Shown here: piece after piece, positions 21,289 to 30,893 of the stretch
Layout: each line of letters begins with the position of its first letter
How positions within the stretch are numbered: the first letter of the stretch is position 1
From: Rubrivivax sp.
GTDB lineage: Bacteria > Pseudomonadota > Gammaproteobacteria > Burkholderiales > Burkholderiaceae_C
Length of the DNA: 64,000 bases
Direction: 5' to 3'
NCBI GenBank assembly: GCA_021300575.1
Contig: JAJTDM010000040.1
Span: 1-64,000 of the forward strand
Notes under the pieces: generated by a model
What the model was told of the DNA's origin: nothing
The model's database searches: none
What the model saw: only the letters and a program-made list of their open reading frames with translations
Position numbers and translations under genes: made by a program

Positions 21289-24200
21289 TCAAGCCGACGC
21301 GGTCGTGGGTGTGCCCAGGCTCTTGAGCACATCCCGGATGTACTGCGCCCGGTCTTTCGGGTCTTCGAACTCGCGTTCGATGCGCAGCTTGTCGTTGCCG
21401 GCCAGGCGCACGTTCCGGTTCTTCTGCACCAGGGCGATGATGCGCGCCGCGTCCACGGGCGGGTTGGGGCGGAAGGTGATGCTCATCAGCTTCGGGCCGG
21501 CATCGATCTTCTGAACGCCGTAGGGCCGGGCCATCACACGCAGACGGTGGGTGTCGAACAGGGTCTGCCCTTGCGCCGGCAGGCGGCCGAAGCGGTCGGT
21601 CAGTTCCTCCAGCAGGGTGTCCAGTTGCTCGGGCTTCTCCGCCGAGGCCAGGCGCTTGTAGAGGTTCAGCCGGATGTGCACGTCACCACAGTAACTGTCG
21701 GGCAGCAGGGCCGGGGCGTGCAGGTTGATCTCGGTGCCCCCGCCAAACACCCCCGTGGGTGACAACAGATCAGGCTCGCGGCCCGACCGAAGGGCCCGCA
21801 CCGCTTCGGACAGCATCTCGTTGTAGAGCTGGAAGCCCACTTCCATCATGTTGCCGCTCTGGTGATCGCCCAGCACCTCGCCAGCGCCGCGGATCTCCAG
21901 GTCGTGCATGGCCAGGTAGAAGCCCGAGCCCAGCTCCTCCATCGACTGGATCGCCTCCAGGCGCTGGGCGGCCTGCTTGGTCAGGCCCTCGACATCGGGC
22001 ACCAGCAAGTAGGCGTAGGCCTGGTGGTGGCTGCGCCCCACGCGGCCACGCAACTGGTGCAGCTGCGCCAGGCCGAACTTGTCGGCGCGGCTGATGACGA
22101 TGGTGTTGGCGCTGGGCACGTCGATGCCGGTCTCGATGATGGTGGAGCACAGCAGCACGTTGTGGCGCTGTGCCACGAAGTCACGCATCACGCGCTCGAG
22201 CTCACGCTCGGGCATCTGGCCGTGGGCCACCGCGATGCGGGCCTCAGGCAGCAACTCGGTCAGCTTCTCGGCGCGGTGCTGGATGGTCTCCACCTCGTTG
22301 TGCAGGAAGTAGACCTGGCCGCCGCGCTTCAACTCCCGCAGCACCGCCTCGCGGATGATGCTGCTGCCCTCGTTGCGCACGAAGGTCTTGATGGCCAGAC
22401 GACGCTGAGGCGCGGTGGCAATCACGCTCAGGTCGCGCAGGCCTTCCAGCGCCATGCCCAGCGTGCGCGGGATGGGCGTGGCAGTGAGCGTCAGCACGTC
22501 CACCTCGGAACGCAGCGCCTTCATGGCCTCTTTGTGGCGCACGCCGAAGCGGTGCTCCTCGTCGATGATGAGCAGGCCCAGTCGCTTGAACTTCACGTCG
22601 GCGCTGAGCAGCTTGTGGGTGCCCACCACGATGTCGATGGTGCCGGCCTCCAGGCCTTCCAGCGCGACCTTCACCTCCTTGGGTGAGCGAAAGCGCGACA
22701 GCTCGGCCACGCGCACGGGCCACTTGCCGAAGCGGTCCACCAGGGTCTGGTAATGCTGCTCGGCCAGCAGCGTGGTGGGCGCCAGGATCGCCACCTGCTT
22801 GCCCCCGTGCACGGCCACGAACGCAGCGCGCAGCGCCACTTCGGTCTTGCCAAAACCCACGTCGCCACAGATCAGGCGGTCCATGGGCTTGGGGCTGACG
22901 AGGTCCTGGATCACGGCGTGGATGGCGGCGCGCTGGTCGGCCGTCTCCTCGAAGCCGAAACTGGCAGCGAAAGCCTCGTAGTCATTGGGCGTGAACCGGT
23001 GGGCATAGCCCTCGCGCGCGGCGCGGCGGGCGTACAGGTTCAGCAGCTCGGCTGCGATATCGCGCACCTGTTCGGCGGCTTTGCGCCGCGCCTTTTCCCA
23101 CTGGCCCGAGCCCAGGCGGTGCAGCGGCGCCTCATCGGCGCTGACGCCGGTGTAGCGGCCGATCAGGTGCAACTGCGACACCGGTACGTACAGCGTGGCC
23201 TTGTCGGCGTACTCCAGGTGCAGGAACTCGCTCGATCCTTCCCCCGTGTCGATGTGCACCAGGCCCTTGTAGCGGCCGATGCCGTGGTTGACGTGCACCA
23301 CCGGGTCGCCCACCTTCAGTTCCGAAAGGTCCTTGATCAGCGCTTCGACGCTGCTGGTCTGCTCTTGCTTGCGCCTGCGCCGGGCCTGCGGCGTGGTGGC
23401 GAACAGCTCGGTCTCGGTGATGAACTGCAGGCTGAGCGCGGGCGCCGCGTCATCCGGCGAGACGCGGTCCAGCCAGTGGAAACCCGCCGCCAGGGGCGAC
23501 GCTGCAATGGCCACGCGCTCGTCACCGTCGATGAATTCCTGGAGTGAATCCACACTGGGCACGTCGATGCGGTGGTCGCGCAGCATCTCCAGCAGGCTCT
23601 CGCGCCGGCCGTCGCTCTCGGCCACCAGCAGCACGCGGGCTGGCGTCTGGCGCAGGTGGGCTTCCAGCGCATGCAGCGGCTCGGTCGCGCCGCGGTCCAC
23701 GCTCACGTCCGGCAGGGGCCGTGCCCACTCCACCGGTTCGCTTCCACGCAGGGACAGCGTGGCGTGTGGCTGCATGAGCGTGAAGAAGTCCTCAGGCCGC
23801 AGGAACAAGGCCTCGGGCGGCAGGAGGGGCCGCTCGGGGTCGTGCTGCAAGAAGCGGTGGCGGTCGCGCGTGTCAGACCAGTAGCGCTCCAGTGCCGCAT
23901 CCACCTCGCCGTGCAGCACCAGCGCGGCCTCCTGGCGTAGATACGAGAAGAAGGTAGCCGTCTCGTCGAAGAACAGCGGCAGGTAGTACTCGATGCCGGC
24001 GGTTGCGATGCCCTGGCCCACGTCCTTGTAGACGCGTGCCTTGGTCGGGTCACCCTCGATGCGCTCGCGCCAGCGGGCGCGAAAGGCGGTGCGCGCCACC
24101 TCGTCCATCGGGAACTCGCGCCCCGGCAGCAGGCGCACCTCCGGCACGGGGTACAGGCTGCGCTGGGAGTCAGGGTCGAAAGTACGGATCGAATCCACCT

Positions 24201-24759
24201 CGTCACCGAACAGGTCCACGCGGTAAGGCACCAGCGAGCCCATGGGAAACAGGTCGATCAAGCCGCCGCGCACGGCATATTCGCCTGGCGAAACCACCTG
24301 CGTTACGTGTTGGTAGCCGGCCAGGGTCAGCTGCGACTTGAGCCCGGCTTCGTCCAGCCGCGCCTTCTGCTTGAAGTGAAAGGTGGTGCCGGCCAGGAAG
24401 GAGGGGGGTGCCAGCCGCGTGAGCGCCGTGGTGGCGGGCAGCAGCACCACGTCCAACTCGCGCTGCAGCACCTTCCACAGCGTGGCCAGGCGCTCGGAGA
24501 TCAGGTCCTGGTGCGGGCTGAAGGTGTCCCAAGGCAGGGTTTCCCAGTCCGGGAAGACGGCTACACGCAGGCCAGGCGCAAAAAAAGGTAGCTCGTCGGC
24601 CAGCCGCTGCGCATCGCCCGGGTCGGCCGTCACCACAGCGACCAGTCGCTTCTCGGCCGCACGGGCCTGGGCCAGGCGGCCAATCAGCAGGGCGTCGGCA
24701 GACCCGGTCGGACGGGGGAGGGTGAAGCGCTTGCCGGGGACGATGGAAGGGAGTTGCAT
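21289..24759 (-). CDS. mfd: Transcription-repair coupling factor Mfd
   Basis: DNA translocase that removes RNA polymerase stalled at lesions and recruits UvrA. The 1156-residue product shows the UvrB-like N-terminal module (residues 1-330), the RNA-polymerase-interaction domain (KVGDPVVHVNHGIGRYKGL near residue 478), RecG-like helicase motifs (ICGDVGFGKTEVALRAAF near residue 632, Walker B IDEEHRFGV near residue 732, LTATPIPRTLGMAL), motif VI RGRVGRSHHQAYAYLL, and the C-terminal TRCF domain (LYKRLASAEKPEQLD). Length is normal. It converges on the Rap1a-like gene (39 bp apart) and is divergent from ispD (105 bp). Confidence 0.98.
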   Translation of the reverse strand: MQLPSIVPGKRFTLPRPTGSADALLIGRLAQARAAEKRLVAVVTADPGDAQRLADELPFFAPGLRVAVFPDWETLPWDTFSPHQDLISERLATLWKVLQRELDVVLLPATTALTRLAPPSFLAGTTFHFKQKARLDEAGLKSQLTLAGYQHVTQVVSPGEYAVRGGLIDLFPMGSLVPYRVDLFGDEVDSIRTFDPDSQRSLYPVPEVRLLPGREFPMDEVARTAFRARWRERIEGDPTKARVYKDVGQGIATAGIEYYLPLFFDETATFFSYLRQEAALVLHGEVDAALERYWSDTRDRHRFLQHDPERPLLPPEALFLRPEDFFTLMQPHATLSLRGSEPVEWARPLPDVSVDRGATEPLHALEAHLRQTPARVLLVAESDGRRESLLEMLRDHRIDVPSVDSLQEFIDGDERVAIAASPLAAGFHWLDRVSPDDAAPALSLQFITETELFATTPQARRRRKQEQTSSVEALIKDLSELKVGDPVVHVNHGIGRYKGLVHIDTGEGSSEFLHLEYADKATLYVPVSQLHLIGRYTGVSADEAPLHRLGSGQWEKARRKAAEQVRDIAAELLNLYARRAAREGYAHRFTPNDYEAFAASFGFEETADQRAAIHAVIQDLVSPKPMDRLICGDVGFGKTEVALRAAFVAVHGGKQVAILAPTTLLAEQHYQTLVDRFGKWPVRVAELSRFRSPKEVKVALEGLEAGTIDIVVGTHKLLSADVKFKRLGLLIIDEEHRFGVRHKEAMKALRSEVDVLTLTATPIPRTLGMALEGLRDLSVIATAPQRRLAIKTFVRNEGSSIIREAVLRELKRGGQVYFLHNEVETIQHRAEKLTELLPEARIAVAHGQMPERELERVMRDFVAQRHNVLLCSTIIETGIDVPSANTIVISRADKFGLAQLHQLRGRVGRSHHQAYAYLLVPDVEGLTKQAAQRLEAIQSMEELGSGFYLAMHDLEIRGAGEVLGDHQSGNMMEVGFQLYNEMLSEAVRALRSGREPDLLSPTGVFGGGTEINLHAPALLPDSYCGDVHIRLNLYKRLASAEKPEQLDTLLEELTDRFGRLPAQGQTLFDTHRLRVMARPYGVQKIDAGPKLMSITFRPNPPVDAARIIALVQKNRNVRLAGNDKLRIEREFEDPKDRAQYIRDVLKSLGTPTTASA

Positions 24760-24864
24760 GGTGCGAAAAACAACAGGCCCGCCCCGGCAGCAGGCTGCGG
24801 GGGCGGGCGACGGCTAGATTGTAGGGAGCAGGTGGGGCGAGTGGCTCTCTCTAGAATCCGTTGC

Positions 24865-25623
24865 ATGTCCTCTCTTGCCGCCCCGGACGCAGGTCTGTCG
24901 GCTCTCAGCACCCCCGCCACGCAGCGGCTTTTCGCCCTGGTGCCCTGTGCGGGCGTGGGTGCGCGATCGGGCGCTGACCAGCCCAAGCAGTACGTCGCGG
25001 TGGCCGGCAGGCCGCTGGTGGCGCACACGCTGAACGCGCTGGCCGAGGCGCACCGACTGACCGCCACCTTGGTGGTGCTGTCACCCGCAGACGAGATGTT
25101 CCGCGCCCTGGTGCCTGATTTCGAAGGGCCCAGAGGCTGGCTGGCCCACTGCGGGGGCGAGACGCGTGCGCAGTCCGTCGCTTCTGGGCTCGAGGCGCTA
25201 TTGCGGCACGGCGCGCTGGAGGACGACTGGGTGCTGGTGCACGACGCTGCGCGTTGCCTGTTGCAGCCTGCCTGGGTTGACCGGCTGATCGAGGCCTGCC
25301 TGGGCGACGACGTGGGCGGGCTGTTGGCGCTGCCGCTGGCGGACACGCTGAAGGCGGAGCAGGCGGGCAGGGTACAGAGCACCGTCTCCCGCAGCGGTAA
25401 ATGGGCCGCGCAAACACCACAGATGTTCAGGCTCGGGCTGCTGCGGCAGGCCCTGGCGGCAGCGTCACGTCAGCAAGAGTTCGTGGTCACCGACGAATCC
25501 AGCGCCGTCGAAGCCCTGGGCCTGCAGCCGCTGCTGGTGCCGGGATCGGTGGAAAACTTCAAGGTCACCTTTCCCGAAGACTTCGCGCTGGCCGAGCGCC
25601 TGCTGTCTGCGCAAGCCCGGTGA
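24865..25623 (+). CDS. ispD: 2-C-methyl-D-erythritol 4-phosphate cytidylyltransferase
   Basis: Joins CTP to methylerythritol phosphate in the MEP route to isoprenoids. The 252-residue product has the nucleotide-binding loop [20 protein letters not shown] near residue 21, [11 protein letters not shown] near residue 125, the LPLADTLK motif, and the terminal [12 protein letters not shown] and [14 protein letters not shown] blocks. The ATG at 24865 is favoured over a start at 24754. It precedes ispF by 52 bp, the usual pairing of these two genes. Confidence 0.97.
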   Translation: MSSLAAPDAGLSALSTPATQRLFALVPCAGVGARSGADQPKQYVAVAGRPLVAHTLNALAEAHRLTATLVVLSPADEMFRALVPDFEGPRGWLAHCGGETRAQSVASGLEALLRHGALEDDWVLVHDAARCLLQPAWVDRLIEACLGDDVGGLLALPLADTLKAEQAGRVQSTVSRSGKWAAQTPQMFRLGLLRQALAAASRQQEFVVTDESSAVEALGLQPLLVPGSVENFKVTFPEDFALAERLLSAQAR

Positions 25624-25675
25624 AGCATCGATACGACACTGGCGGAACCTGACACCCGCACACGCAACCACATCC

Positions 25676-26251
25676 ATGACTGCCCCTCTCGCATCAGGAC
25701 CGGGCCCGGCGCCCGCGTCGACGGCTGACACTTCCGCGACGCCCCAACCCTCGGGGCCGCCGTGGCGGATCGGCGAAGGTTGGGACATCCACGCGCTGGT
25801 CGTGGATCGGCCGCTGGTGCTGGGTGGCATCACCATTGCGCACAGCCACGGCCTGCTCGGGCACTCCGACGCCGATGCGCTGCTGCACGCCATCACGGAC
25901 GCCCTGCTGGGCGCTGCCGCCCTGGGCGACATCGGGCGTCACTTTCCGGACACCGATCCCAGTTTCCGCGGAGCCGACTCAGCGCTGCTCCTGGCCGAGG
26001 CGGTGCACCGCGTGCGGGTGCGCGGCTGGTCCGTCGCCAATGTGGACGCCACCATCGTGGCCCAGGCGCCCAAGATGGCGCCCCACATTCCGGATATGTG
26101 TGCCCGCATCGCCCAGTTGCTGGCCCTGTCGCTGGACCAGGTGAACATCAAGGCCAAGACGGCCGAGAAAATGGGGCCGGTGGGTGAGGGGCGCGCCATC
26201 GAGGCCCGGGCGGTCTGCCTGTTGTGGCGGCCCCATCAAGGCGCCTGGTGA
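25676..26251 (+). CDS. ispF: 2-C-methyl-D-erythritol 2,4-cyclodiphosphate synthase
   Basis: Forms the cyclic diphosphate intermediate of the MEP pathway, with Zn at the active site. The 191-residue product carries the metal motif [10 protein letters not shown] (Asp-x-His), the second zinc ligand and dyad in [35 protein letters not shown], and [21 protein letters not shown]. About 30 Pro/Ala-rich residues precede the core, longer than in E. coli; the ATG within the core is not available, so either this extension is real or a downstream non-ATG start is used. Follows ispD in one operon. Confidence 0.96.
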   Translation: MTAPLASGPGPAPASTADTSATPQPSGPPWRIGEGWDIHALVVDRPLVLGGITIAHSHGLLGHSDADALLHAITDALLGAAALGDIGRHFPDTDPSFRGADSALLLAEAVHRVRVRGWSVANVDATIVAQAPKMAPHIPDMCARIAQLLALSLDQVNIKAKTAEKMGPVGEGRAIEARAVCLLWRPHQGAW

Positions 26252-26281
26252 CACTTCGGGCGCGCGGGTCTGGCCGAAGCT

Positions 26282-27330
26282 TCAGGTGTCTGCGTTGGCA
26301 CGTGGCAGTCGGATGCAGGCCTCCAGGCCCTGGTCCGGCAGGTTGCGCAAAGTCAGCGTGCCGCGCATGCGCTTGACTGCTCGCTCCACGATGGCCAGCC
26401 CGAGGCCGGCGCCAGACGGTTCGGAGCGCGCAGCGTTCCCCCGGAAGAAGGGTTGGGTCAGCAGGCCCAGTTGTGCATCAGGTACGCCCGGCCCCTTGTC
26501 CCGCAGAAGCAGGGCCACCTCCCGGGGCTCCGGGTGCGCTGAAACGGTCAGCTCAGCCGGCCCGCCATCGCGGGCCCGGGCGTAGCGTGCTGTGTTCTCC
26601 AGCAGGTTCACCAGCACGCGGTCCAGGTCAATGGGGTCGGCCCGCACCACGAGATGGTTCGGCAACGCTAGGACGATGTGCAGCCGGCTGTCACCGTCGA
26701 AACGTAGTCGGTGAACTTGCCGATGATGGCGTCAAGCTGACCGATGTCGGCGGCCATGTGCGCCAGGGCCTGCGGCTCATTCACGCTCAACTCGGCCTCC
26801 AGCCGCAGCCGAGCCAAGGGTGTGCGCAGGTCGTGGCTCAGTCCCGCCAGCATGACAGCCCGGTCCTGTTCGGCTCGGGCCAGTTCGGCCGCCATGCGGT
26901 TGAAGCCTGCATTGACTTCTCGGATCTCCTGCACCAGGGCCTGCTCGTCCAGTGCGGGCGCCGCTTCGCCCTCGCGCAGGCGTTGTGTCGCCTGAGACAA
27001 AGCCCGATAGGGCCGGCTCATCCACCAGGCGACCAGAGCTGCCGTGGCCAGCGTGACCGTTCCTGCGGCGGCCAGAGCGCCGAAGGCTCTGGTGGCGTCT
27101 GTCTGCGCAGCATCACTGCCAGCCAACCAGCCTCCCCATGAGGCAGACAGCACCCAAGTGGCCAGCGTGGTGACAAACCACGCGGCCATCCCCGCCAGGG
27201 TCAGCCAGAAGAGCCTGACCCGTACTGCAGGGAACTCCCTGGAAGGAGGTACGGCAGGTGCGGCAGACACAGCATCTGCGGCATTCGCAGAGTTTGTAAC
27301 CTTGGCCGGGCGTGCAGCGCGAAAGGGCAT
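26282..27330 (-). pseudogene. OmpR-partner sensor histidine kinase, broken by an internal deletion
   Basis: A membrane kinase that should phosphorylate the response regulator encoded 49 bp upstream. The first frame (27330-26668, ATG at 27330) gives two membrane segments (LFWLTLAGMAAWFVTTLATW, VTLATAALVAWWM) around a short loop, a HAMP-like stretch, and the phospho-accepting box MLAGLSHDLRTPLARLRLE, then reads IIGKFTDY and stops after eight unrelated residues. The ATPase half continues in another frame: DSRLHIVLALPNHLVVRADP, the N box DRVLVNLLENTARYA, G1 DKGPGVPD and G2 SGAGLGLAIV, ending at 26282. Around 25 codons linking the two domains are missing near 26700. As sequenced the kinase cannot be made in one piece. 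Confidence 0.85.
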
Positions 27331-27379
27331 GTGGGCATGATGCCGCGCGCGGCACGGGTTCCGGCGTGAGGAATGTGTA

Positions 27380-28117
27380 TCAGGTCCCCATGTCGGGCAC
27401 GAAGACGTAACCGACACCCCACACCGTCTGGATGAAGCGCGGGTGCGCGGGATCGCTCTCCAGCATCTTGCGCAGGCGCGAGATCTGCACATCCAGGCTG
27501 CGGTCAAAGGGTTCGAACTCGCGGCCGCGGGCCAGCTGCGCGAGCTTGTCCCGCGTCAGAGGCTGCTTGGGGTGCCGCACCAGCGCCTTGAGCATGGAAA
27601 ACTCGCCCGTGGTCAGGGGCAGCGGTTCCCCTTCGCGCCGAAGCGTGCGCAGGGCCAGATCGAATTCGAAAGGTCCGAACACCACCTTTTCGCCCAGAGG
27701 GGAGGGCGCGCCCGGCGCTTCGCGGGTCGGGCGGCGGCGCAGCACGGCATGCACCCGGGCCAGCAGTTCGCGGGGATTGAAGGGCTTGGTCAGGTAGTCA
27801 TCCGCGCCGATCTCCAGACCCACGATGCGGTCCACCTCGTCGCCCTTGGCGGTGAGCATGATCACCGGGGTCAGGTCCTGTCGCGCTCGCATGCGTCTGC
27901 ACACCGAAAGGCCATCTTCGCCGGGCAGCATCAGGTCCAGCACGACCAGATCCACCTGTTCGCGCAGCAGCAGCCGGTCCAGTGCCCGCGCATCCTCGGC
28001 CAGCAGGACCTCGAAGCCTTCCTGACTGAGGTAACGCCTGAGCAAGTCACGTATGCGACCATCATCGTCCACGACGATCAATCGGTAGGGCTTGGGCGGG
28101 GTCTTGAGCAATGTCAC
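27380..28117 (-). CDS. ompR: OmpR-family response regulator
   Basis: DNA-binding response regulator of a two-component system. The 245-residue product has a receiver domain with acidic pocket LIVVDDD, the phospho-acceptor aspartate in DLVVLDLMLPGEDGL near residue 61, MLTAKGDEVDRIVGLEIGAD and KPFNPRELLARV, followed by a winged-helix output domain (LPLTTGEFSMLKALVRHP, RSLDVQISRLRKML, IQTVWGVGYVFVP). GTG at 28117 is preferred; GTG at 28183 would add 22 residues. Its partner kinase next door appears broken. Sequence is closest in style to OmpR of betaproteobacteria, which governs envelope genes, but targets are unknown. Confidence 0.92.
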   Translation of the reverse strand: MTLLKTPPKPYRLIVVDDDGRIRDLLRRYLSQEGFEVLLAEDARALDRLLLREQVDLVVLDLMLPGEDGLSVCRRMRARQDLTPVIMLTAKGDEVDRIVGLEIGADDYLTKPFNPRELLARVHAVLRRRPTREAPGAPSPLGEKVVFGPFEFDLALRTLRREGEPLPLTTGEFSMLKALVRHPKQPLTRDKLAQLARGREFEPFDRSLDVQISRLRKMLESDPAHPRFIQTVWGVGYVFVPDMGT

Positions 28118-28160
28118 GTCGGATGTTGAAGTAGCGTGCCGGGATTGTGCGGCTCGACGA

Positions 28161-28202
28161 GCGGGCAGCAGGCCCGCTGTCACCTTGTGTTACATCTGTT
28201 GC
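28161..28202. promoter_or_regulatory. Hairpin and spaced TGTNRC repeats between response regulator and SIMPL gene
   Basis: A perfect GCGGGC/GCCCGC inverted repeat with a 5-nt loop (28161-28177) is followed by three direct hexamers, TGTCAC (28178-28183), TGTTAC (28188-28193) and TGTTGC (28197-28202), at 10- and 9-bp steps. OmpR-family regulators bind direct repeats about one helical turn apart, so this may be an operator for the adjacent regulator controlling itself and the divergent SIMPL gene. Inference only. Confidence 0.35.
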
Positions 28203-28256
28203 GGTCGGCCGCGAAGAGCGATTCCAGCGGCAAAACCCTGAAGGAGACGACACGCC

Positions 28257-29003
28257 ATGCCCCACAGATCTGCAGCCTTGCCCGCCCTCATCATGGCCGT
28301 TGCCTCGGGGATCTGCACCGCGCATGCTCAACCATCGGTAACTGCCGCTGCTACAGCGGCCACCAATGTGCTGAGCCTGAGCGCCAGCGCTTCAGTGGAG
28401 GTGACGATGGACACGCTTTCTGTCACCCTGGCCGCTGCCCGGGAGGGTCCGGACGCCAGCGTTGTGCAGTCGCAGTTGCGGCAAGCGCTGGAAGCCGCAT
28501 TAGCCGAGGCGCGCAAGGCAGCCCGCCCCAAGGCGCTGGAAGTCCAGACGGGCGCCTTCTCGCTCAGCCCACGGTACGCCAACCCGCCAGCTCGCTCTTC
28601 TCAGCCGTCGGTCACGGGGTGGGTGGGGCGGGCCGAGTTGGTGATCGAAGGCCGCGATCTGCCCGCCGTGGCGCAGTTGGTGGGGCGCCTATCCACGATG
28701 TCCGTGGCCCGGGTGGCCTTCGGGCTCTCACGCGAGGTGCGAGAGCAGGTGGAACAGGAAACGACCCGTCAGGCCATCACGAGGTTCCGGACTCAGGCCG
28801 ACAGCTATGCCCGACAGTTCGGGTTTTCTGGCTACCAGATCAGGGAAGTGCAGGTCGGGCTGCAGGAACCCCCGGTGATGCTGGCCCGCGCGCCCATGAT
28901 GCGCGCCGCCAGCATGCCGGAAGTGCAGGAATCGCTGCCTGTCGAGGCGGGCAAGACCACCGTGAGCTCCACCGTCAGTGGCTCCGTGCAGATGGTGCGT
29001 TGA
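28257..29003 (+). CDS. SIMPL (DUF541) domain periplasmic/outer-envelope protein
   Basis: The 248-residue product has a signal peptide (ALIMAVASGICTAHAQ) and a SIMPL domain, named for an interaction with mouse signalling proteins, with family features LSLSASASVEVTMDTLSVTL near residue 40, GAFSLSPRYAN, GWVGRAELVIEGRDL and the final VSSTVSGSVQMVR strand. Bacterial members (YggE, BP26 type) are periplasmic and have been linked to oxidative stress, but the molecular role is unclear. An AAGGAG ribosome site precedes the ATG. It is divergent from the response regulator and may be its target. Confidence 0.88.
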   Translation: MPHRSAALPALIMAVASGICTAHAQPSVTAAATAATNVLSLSASASVEVTMDTLSVTLAAAREGPDASVVQSQLRQALEAALAEARKAARPKALEVQTGAFSLSPRYANPPARSSQPSVTGWVGRAELVIEGRDLPAVAQLVGRLSTMSVARVAFGLSREVREQVEQETTRQAITRFRTQADSYARQFGFSGYQIREVQVGLQEPPVMLARAPMMRAASMPEVQESLPVEAGKTTVSSTVSGSVQMVR

Positions 29004-29059
29004 GACCTGCAGGCCATGCAGGCAGCAAAGCGCGTACGGGCGGCCTGAAGGCCGACGCC

Positions 29060-29830
29060 TTACTGCGCCAGCCAGCCGCCGTCGACGTTGATGGCAGCAC
29101 CCCGGATGTTGTCCGCCGCCGGCGAACACAGAAACACCGCCAATTCGCCCAGTTGAGCTGGCGTGGTGAACTGAAGCGAGGGCTGCTTCTCGCCCAGAAG
29201 TCGGCGCTTGGCTTCCTCGTTGTCCACCCCGTCCAGCACGGCGCGCGCGTCCACCTGCTTCTGCACCAAAGGCGTGAGCACCCAGCCCGGACAGATGGCG
29301 TTGCAGGTGATGGCGGTGGTCGCCGTTTCCAGTGCGACAGCCTTGGTCATGCCCACCAGACCGTGCTTGGCGGCCACGTAAGCCGACTTGTTGGCCGAGG
29401 CCACCAGGCCGTGCGCCGAGGCCACGTTGATGATGCGCCCCCAGCGCCGGGCCTTCATCGCGGGCAGGAGCAGGCGCGTGGTGTGGAAGGCCGAGCTGAG
29501 ATTGATGGCGATCACCGCATCCCAGCGTTCCACCGGGAACTCGTCGATGGGCGCCACATGCTGGATGCCGGCGTTGTTGACAAGGATGTCGATACCCCCC
29601 ATCTCCATCTCCGCGTACTTGATCATGGCCGCGATCTCTTCGGGCTTGCTCATGTCGGCATCGTGGTACCCCACGGTGCAATCGAACTCGGCCAAGGTCC
29701 TTTTTGCGGCATTCACGTCGCCAAACCCGTTGAGCACGATGTTGGCGCCGTGCATGGCCATGACCCTGGCGATGCCCAGGCCGATCCCGCTGGTTGAACC
29801 CGTGATGAGAGCCGTCTTGCCGGTGAGCAT
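29060..29830 (-). CDS. hbdH: D-3-hydroxybutyrate dehydrogenase (short-chain dehydrogenase)
   Basis: NAD-dependent oxidation of D-3-hydroxybutyrate to acetoacetate, used when stored polyhydroxybutyrate is broken down. The 256-residue product has the SDR cofactor loop ALITGSTSGIGLGIARVM, NNAG at LVNNAGIQHVAPI, the catalytic Ser-Tyr-Lys set (VASAHGLVASANKSAYVAAKHG near residues 140-160) and the family-specific CPGWVLTPLVQKQVDAR and QFTTPAQLGELAVFL segments. Length is exactly that of 3-hydroxybutyrate dehydrogenases. It stands alone, convergent to the SIMPL gene and divergent from the hydrolase. Confidence 0.93.
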   Translation of the reverse strand: MLTGKTALITGSTSGIGLGIARVMAMHGANIVLNGFGDVNAAKRTLAEFDCTVGYHDADMSKPEEIAAMIKYAEMEMGGIDILVNNAGIQHVAPIDEFPVERWDAVIAINLSSAFHTTRLLLPAMKARRWGRIINVASAHGLVASANKSAYVAAKHGLVGMTKAVALETATTAITCNAICPGWVLTPLVQKQVDARAVLDGVDNEEAKRRLLGEKQPSLQFTTPAQLGELAVFLCSPAADNIRGAAINVDGGWLAQ

Positions 29831-29911
29831 GCGTTGATTCCTTCAGGAGCAAGGTTGTATTGAGCTTAGGATCATTATCTGAACTCGCCCTTACCCCTGT
29901 TGGCCACGACG

Positions 29912-30859
29912 ATGTCTGCAATCACCCCAAGCCCCTCCGACCTCGCGCCGCCCGCGGCACCTGCCACCGAGGGTTCCACCGCATCAGAGCCCCGCCTGCG
30001 GCATGTTCAGTGCCTGGGCAGCCGCGGCCTGCACCGCATGGCCTACTGGGAGTGGGGCGACCCCGCCAATCCCCGGGTGCTGGTGTGCGTGCACGGCCTG
30101 ACCCGCCAGGGCCGCGACTTCGACACCCTGGCGCGCGACCTGTGCGGCACCTGGCGCGTGGTCTGCCCTGATGTGGTGGGCCGCGGGCAATCGGACTGGC
30201 TGACCGACCCCATGGGCTACGCGATCCCGGCCTACGTGGCCGACATGGTGACCCTGCTGGCCAGGCTGGATGCCCAGACCGTGGACTGGGTGGGCACCTC
30301 CATGGGTGGCCTGATCGGCCTGCTGGTGGCCGCCCTGCCCAACTCCCCCGTGCGGCGCCTGGTGCTGAACGACGTGGGGCCGGTGCTGGAAGCCTCCGCC
30401 CTGGTGCGCATCGGCAGCTACCTGGGCCTGCCGGTGCGCTTCAAGAGCCTGGAAGACGCGGCCGACCAGTTGTGGCTGATCTCCCAGGGTTTCGGGCCTC
30501 ACACCCGCCAGCAGTGGCTGGACCTGACCCGGCCGCAGATCGTGCCCGACGGCCAAGGCGCGTTCAAGCCCCACTACGACCCCGCGCTGGCCGTGCCCTT
30601 CCGGGCCATCACACCGGAACTGGCCGCTGCCGGCGAGGCGGGCCTGTGGCAGGCTTTCGATGCCATCACCTGCCCGACCTTGCTGCTGCGCGGCACGGAG
30701 TCCGATCTGCTGACCCGGCAGACAGCGCAGGCCATGGCGGCGCGCGGACCTCGACCCCGCGTGCACGAGTTTGCCGGTGTGGGCCACGCTCCGATGCTGG
30801 TGCAACCCGATCAGCGCGAAGTGGTACGCGCGTTTCTGGCGTCCGAGCCGGGCGGCTGA
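29912..30859 (+). CDS. Alpha/beta hydrolase
   Basis: The 315-residue cytoplasmic protein has an alpha/beta hydrolase fold: VLVCVHGLTRQGRDFDTLA (oxyanion loop) near residue 53, nucleophile elbow DWVGTSMGGLIGLL with the serine near residue 131, an acid in LLLRGTESDLLT, and the histidine in FAGVGHAPMLVQP near residue 290. Such proteins in Burkholderiales are annotated as esterases or lactonases without proven substrate. ATG at 29912 is preferred to a TTG at 29900. It ends 34 bp before relA and is probably in one transcription unit with it. Confidence 0.88.
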   Translation: MSAITPSPSDLAPPAAPATEGSTASEPRLRHVQCLGSRGLHRMAYWEWGDPANPRVLVCVHGLTRQGRDFDTLARDLCGTWRVVCPDVVGRGQSDWLTDPMGYAIPAYVADMVTLLARLDAQTVDWVGTSMGGLIGLLVAALPNSPVRRLVLNDVGPVLEASALVRIGSYLGLPVRFKSLEDAADQLWLISQGFGPHTRQQWLDLTRPQIVPDGQGAFKPHYDPALAVPFRAITPELAAAGEAGLWQAFDAITCPTLLLRGTESDLLTRQTAQAMAARGPRPRVHEFAGVGHAPMLVQPDQREVVRAFLASEPGG

Positions 30860-30893
30860 GGCGCCCGCCCGTGGCCCATCAGGCCCACCGGCC

